From JAUVZL01 sp965603515 (GTDB lineage Bacteria; Hydrothermota; Tepidihabitantia; SM23-42), in the NCBI GenBank assembly GCA_965603515.1, contig CBFDDH010000066.1, forward strand, positions 1-5,986: DNA of 5,986 nucleotides. The letters run 5' to 3'. Of the stretch, positions 5,550 to 5,986 are shown in pieces; the stretch's first letter is position 1; each line of letters opens with the position of its first letter. The position numbers were made by a program, and so were the translations under genes. The notes beneath the pieces are model-generated. The model was not told where the DNA came from. It did no database searches and was given only the letters and a program-made list of their open reading frames with translations.

Positions 5550-5986
5550 TTACCTCTCTTTATTGAATACTTGATGGAGGATCTTGTAGGTCTTTTTCAG
5601 ATCCTTGGCTTCAACAAAAACCATAACATCAGTATGAACAGTCAGAACTTCCCAGATATTTACCCCTTGCTTTGAAATCGGCGCGACGATTCTTTGTATA
5701 ATACCCGGTTCATTAATGAATTTTAAAGCTCTAATAATAATTTTACCAATGTCTCTTTTTATACTTAACACCTTTAAATTTTTGGACTCCTGTAATATAG
5801 GAGAAAGCAGTTTATAAGCGGATTCGCCTCTTCTTTTTTCTACGTATATAGCGATCAGCTTGTCTGAAATCGTGATGGAGAATATTGATATTTTTCTTTT
5901 CGCAAGAACACTCGATATCTTGGAAAGGATCCCTGATGTTTCAGGTATCTTAGCTCCGACAAAGGTGAGAACCGTGTATATGGTGT
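5550..5986 (-). CDS. Tandem ACT-domain protein, C-terminal part (5' end outside window)
   Basis: The frame is open from the window edge (first full codon at 5984) to the TAA at 5552-5550, giving 144 visible residues. The GTG at 5771 is internal, because the reading continues upstream with good protein character. Two ACT-like units are seen. The first runs from TVLTFVGAKIPETSGILSKI to about the end of AYKLLSPIL. The second runs from KVLSIKRDIGKII through EPGIIQRIVAPISKQGVNIW to a VMVFVEAKDLKKTYKIL strand and helix. Each has the ACT signature of Pro-Gly or Ser-Gly-Ile at a helix start, followed by a (V/I)-(N/S)-I strand. ACT domains bind amino acids and control enzymes. A tandem pair at a C-terminus resembles aspartokinase, but stand-alone ACT regulators with an N-terminal helix-turn-helix are equally possible; the missing N-terminus would decide. 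Confidence 0.7.
   Translation of the reverse strand, partial: TIYTVLTFVGAKIPETSGILSKISSVLAKRKISIFSITISDKLIAIYVEKRRGESAYKLLSPILQESKNLKVLSIKRDIGKIIIRALKFINEPGIIQRIVAPISKQGVNIWEVLTVHTDVMVFVEAKDLKKTYKILHQVFNKER
5553..5558 (-). promoter_or_regulatory. Ribosome binding site of the DedA-family gene
   Basis: On the - strand GAGAGG lies 9 nt before the ATG, just inside the 3' end of the upstream ACT-domain gene. This placement fixes the DedA start and implies coupled translation. Confidence 0.65.

Noticed and set aside
5550..5771. A separate 73-residue protein starting at the GTG at 5771
   Set aside because: The frame continues upstream without a stop to the window edge and encodes another ACT-like unit; no ribosome site stands at suitable spacing before 5771.

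Overview
The window is A+T-rich bacterial DNA holding six protein genes in two convergent blocks. A partial TonB-dependent outer-membrane receptor and a small lipoprotein imply a diderm (Gram-negative-type) cell. GTG and TTG starts, compact spacing and fold-back or REP-like repeats in the gaps fit an uncultivated lineage such as WOR-3/Stahlbacteria, Cloacimonadota or another FCB-like phylum. That placement is a guess from style and family content; no phylogenetic marker is present.

Left block (+ strand, 1-2083): the 3' end of a TonB-dependent receptor, then after 10 bp a secreted lipoprotein with one fibronectin-III-like domain, then, overlapping its end by 8 bp, a cytosolic protein resembling the ARPP-1 family. 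The tight spacing suggests one transcript. The first two genes belong to the envelope; the role of the third is unknown.

Middle (2084-4840): a 219-bp gap carries an imperfect fold-back repeat ending in a small hairpin that abuts the next start codon and contains its likely Shine-Dalgarno sequence. It precedes the most notable gene, an 845-residue protein joining a complete Hanks-type Ser/Thr kinase (about residues 9-260) to a complete set of UvrD/Rep superfamily 1A helicase motifs (about 284-837). The helicase half has a shortened 2B region and no C-terminal extension. A cytosolic kinase fused to a DNA translocase suggests phosphorylation-controlled DNA repair, replication restart or genome defence. 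That is inference; both halves look catalytically intact.

Right block (- strand, 5986-4941): the 3' part of a gene encoding two tandem ACT domains, followed after 6 bp by a DedA/VTT-family membrane protein. The convergent gap between the two blocks (4841-4940) carries a REP-like GGAG-plus-hairpin element and a 7-bp tandem duplication. No RNA genes, CRISPR arrays, transposase genes or convincing intrinsic terminators were seen.
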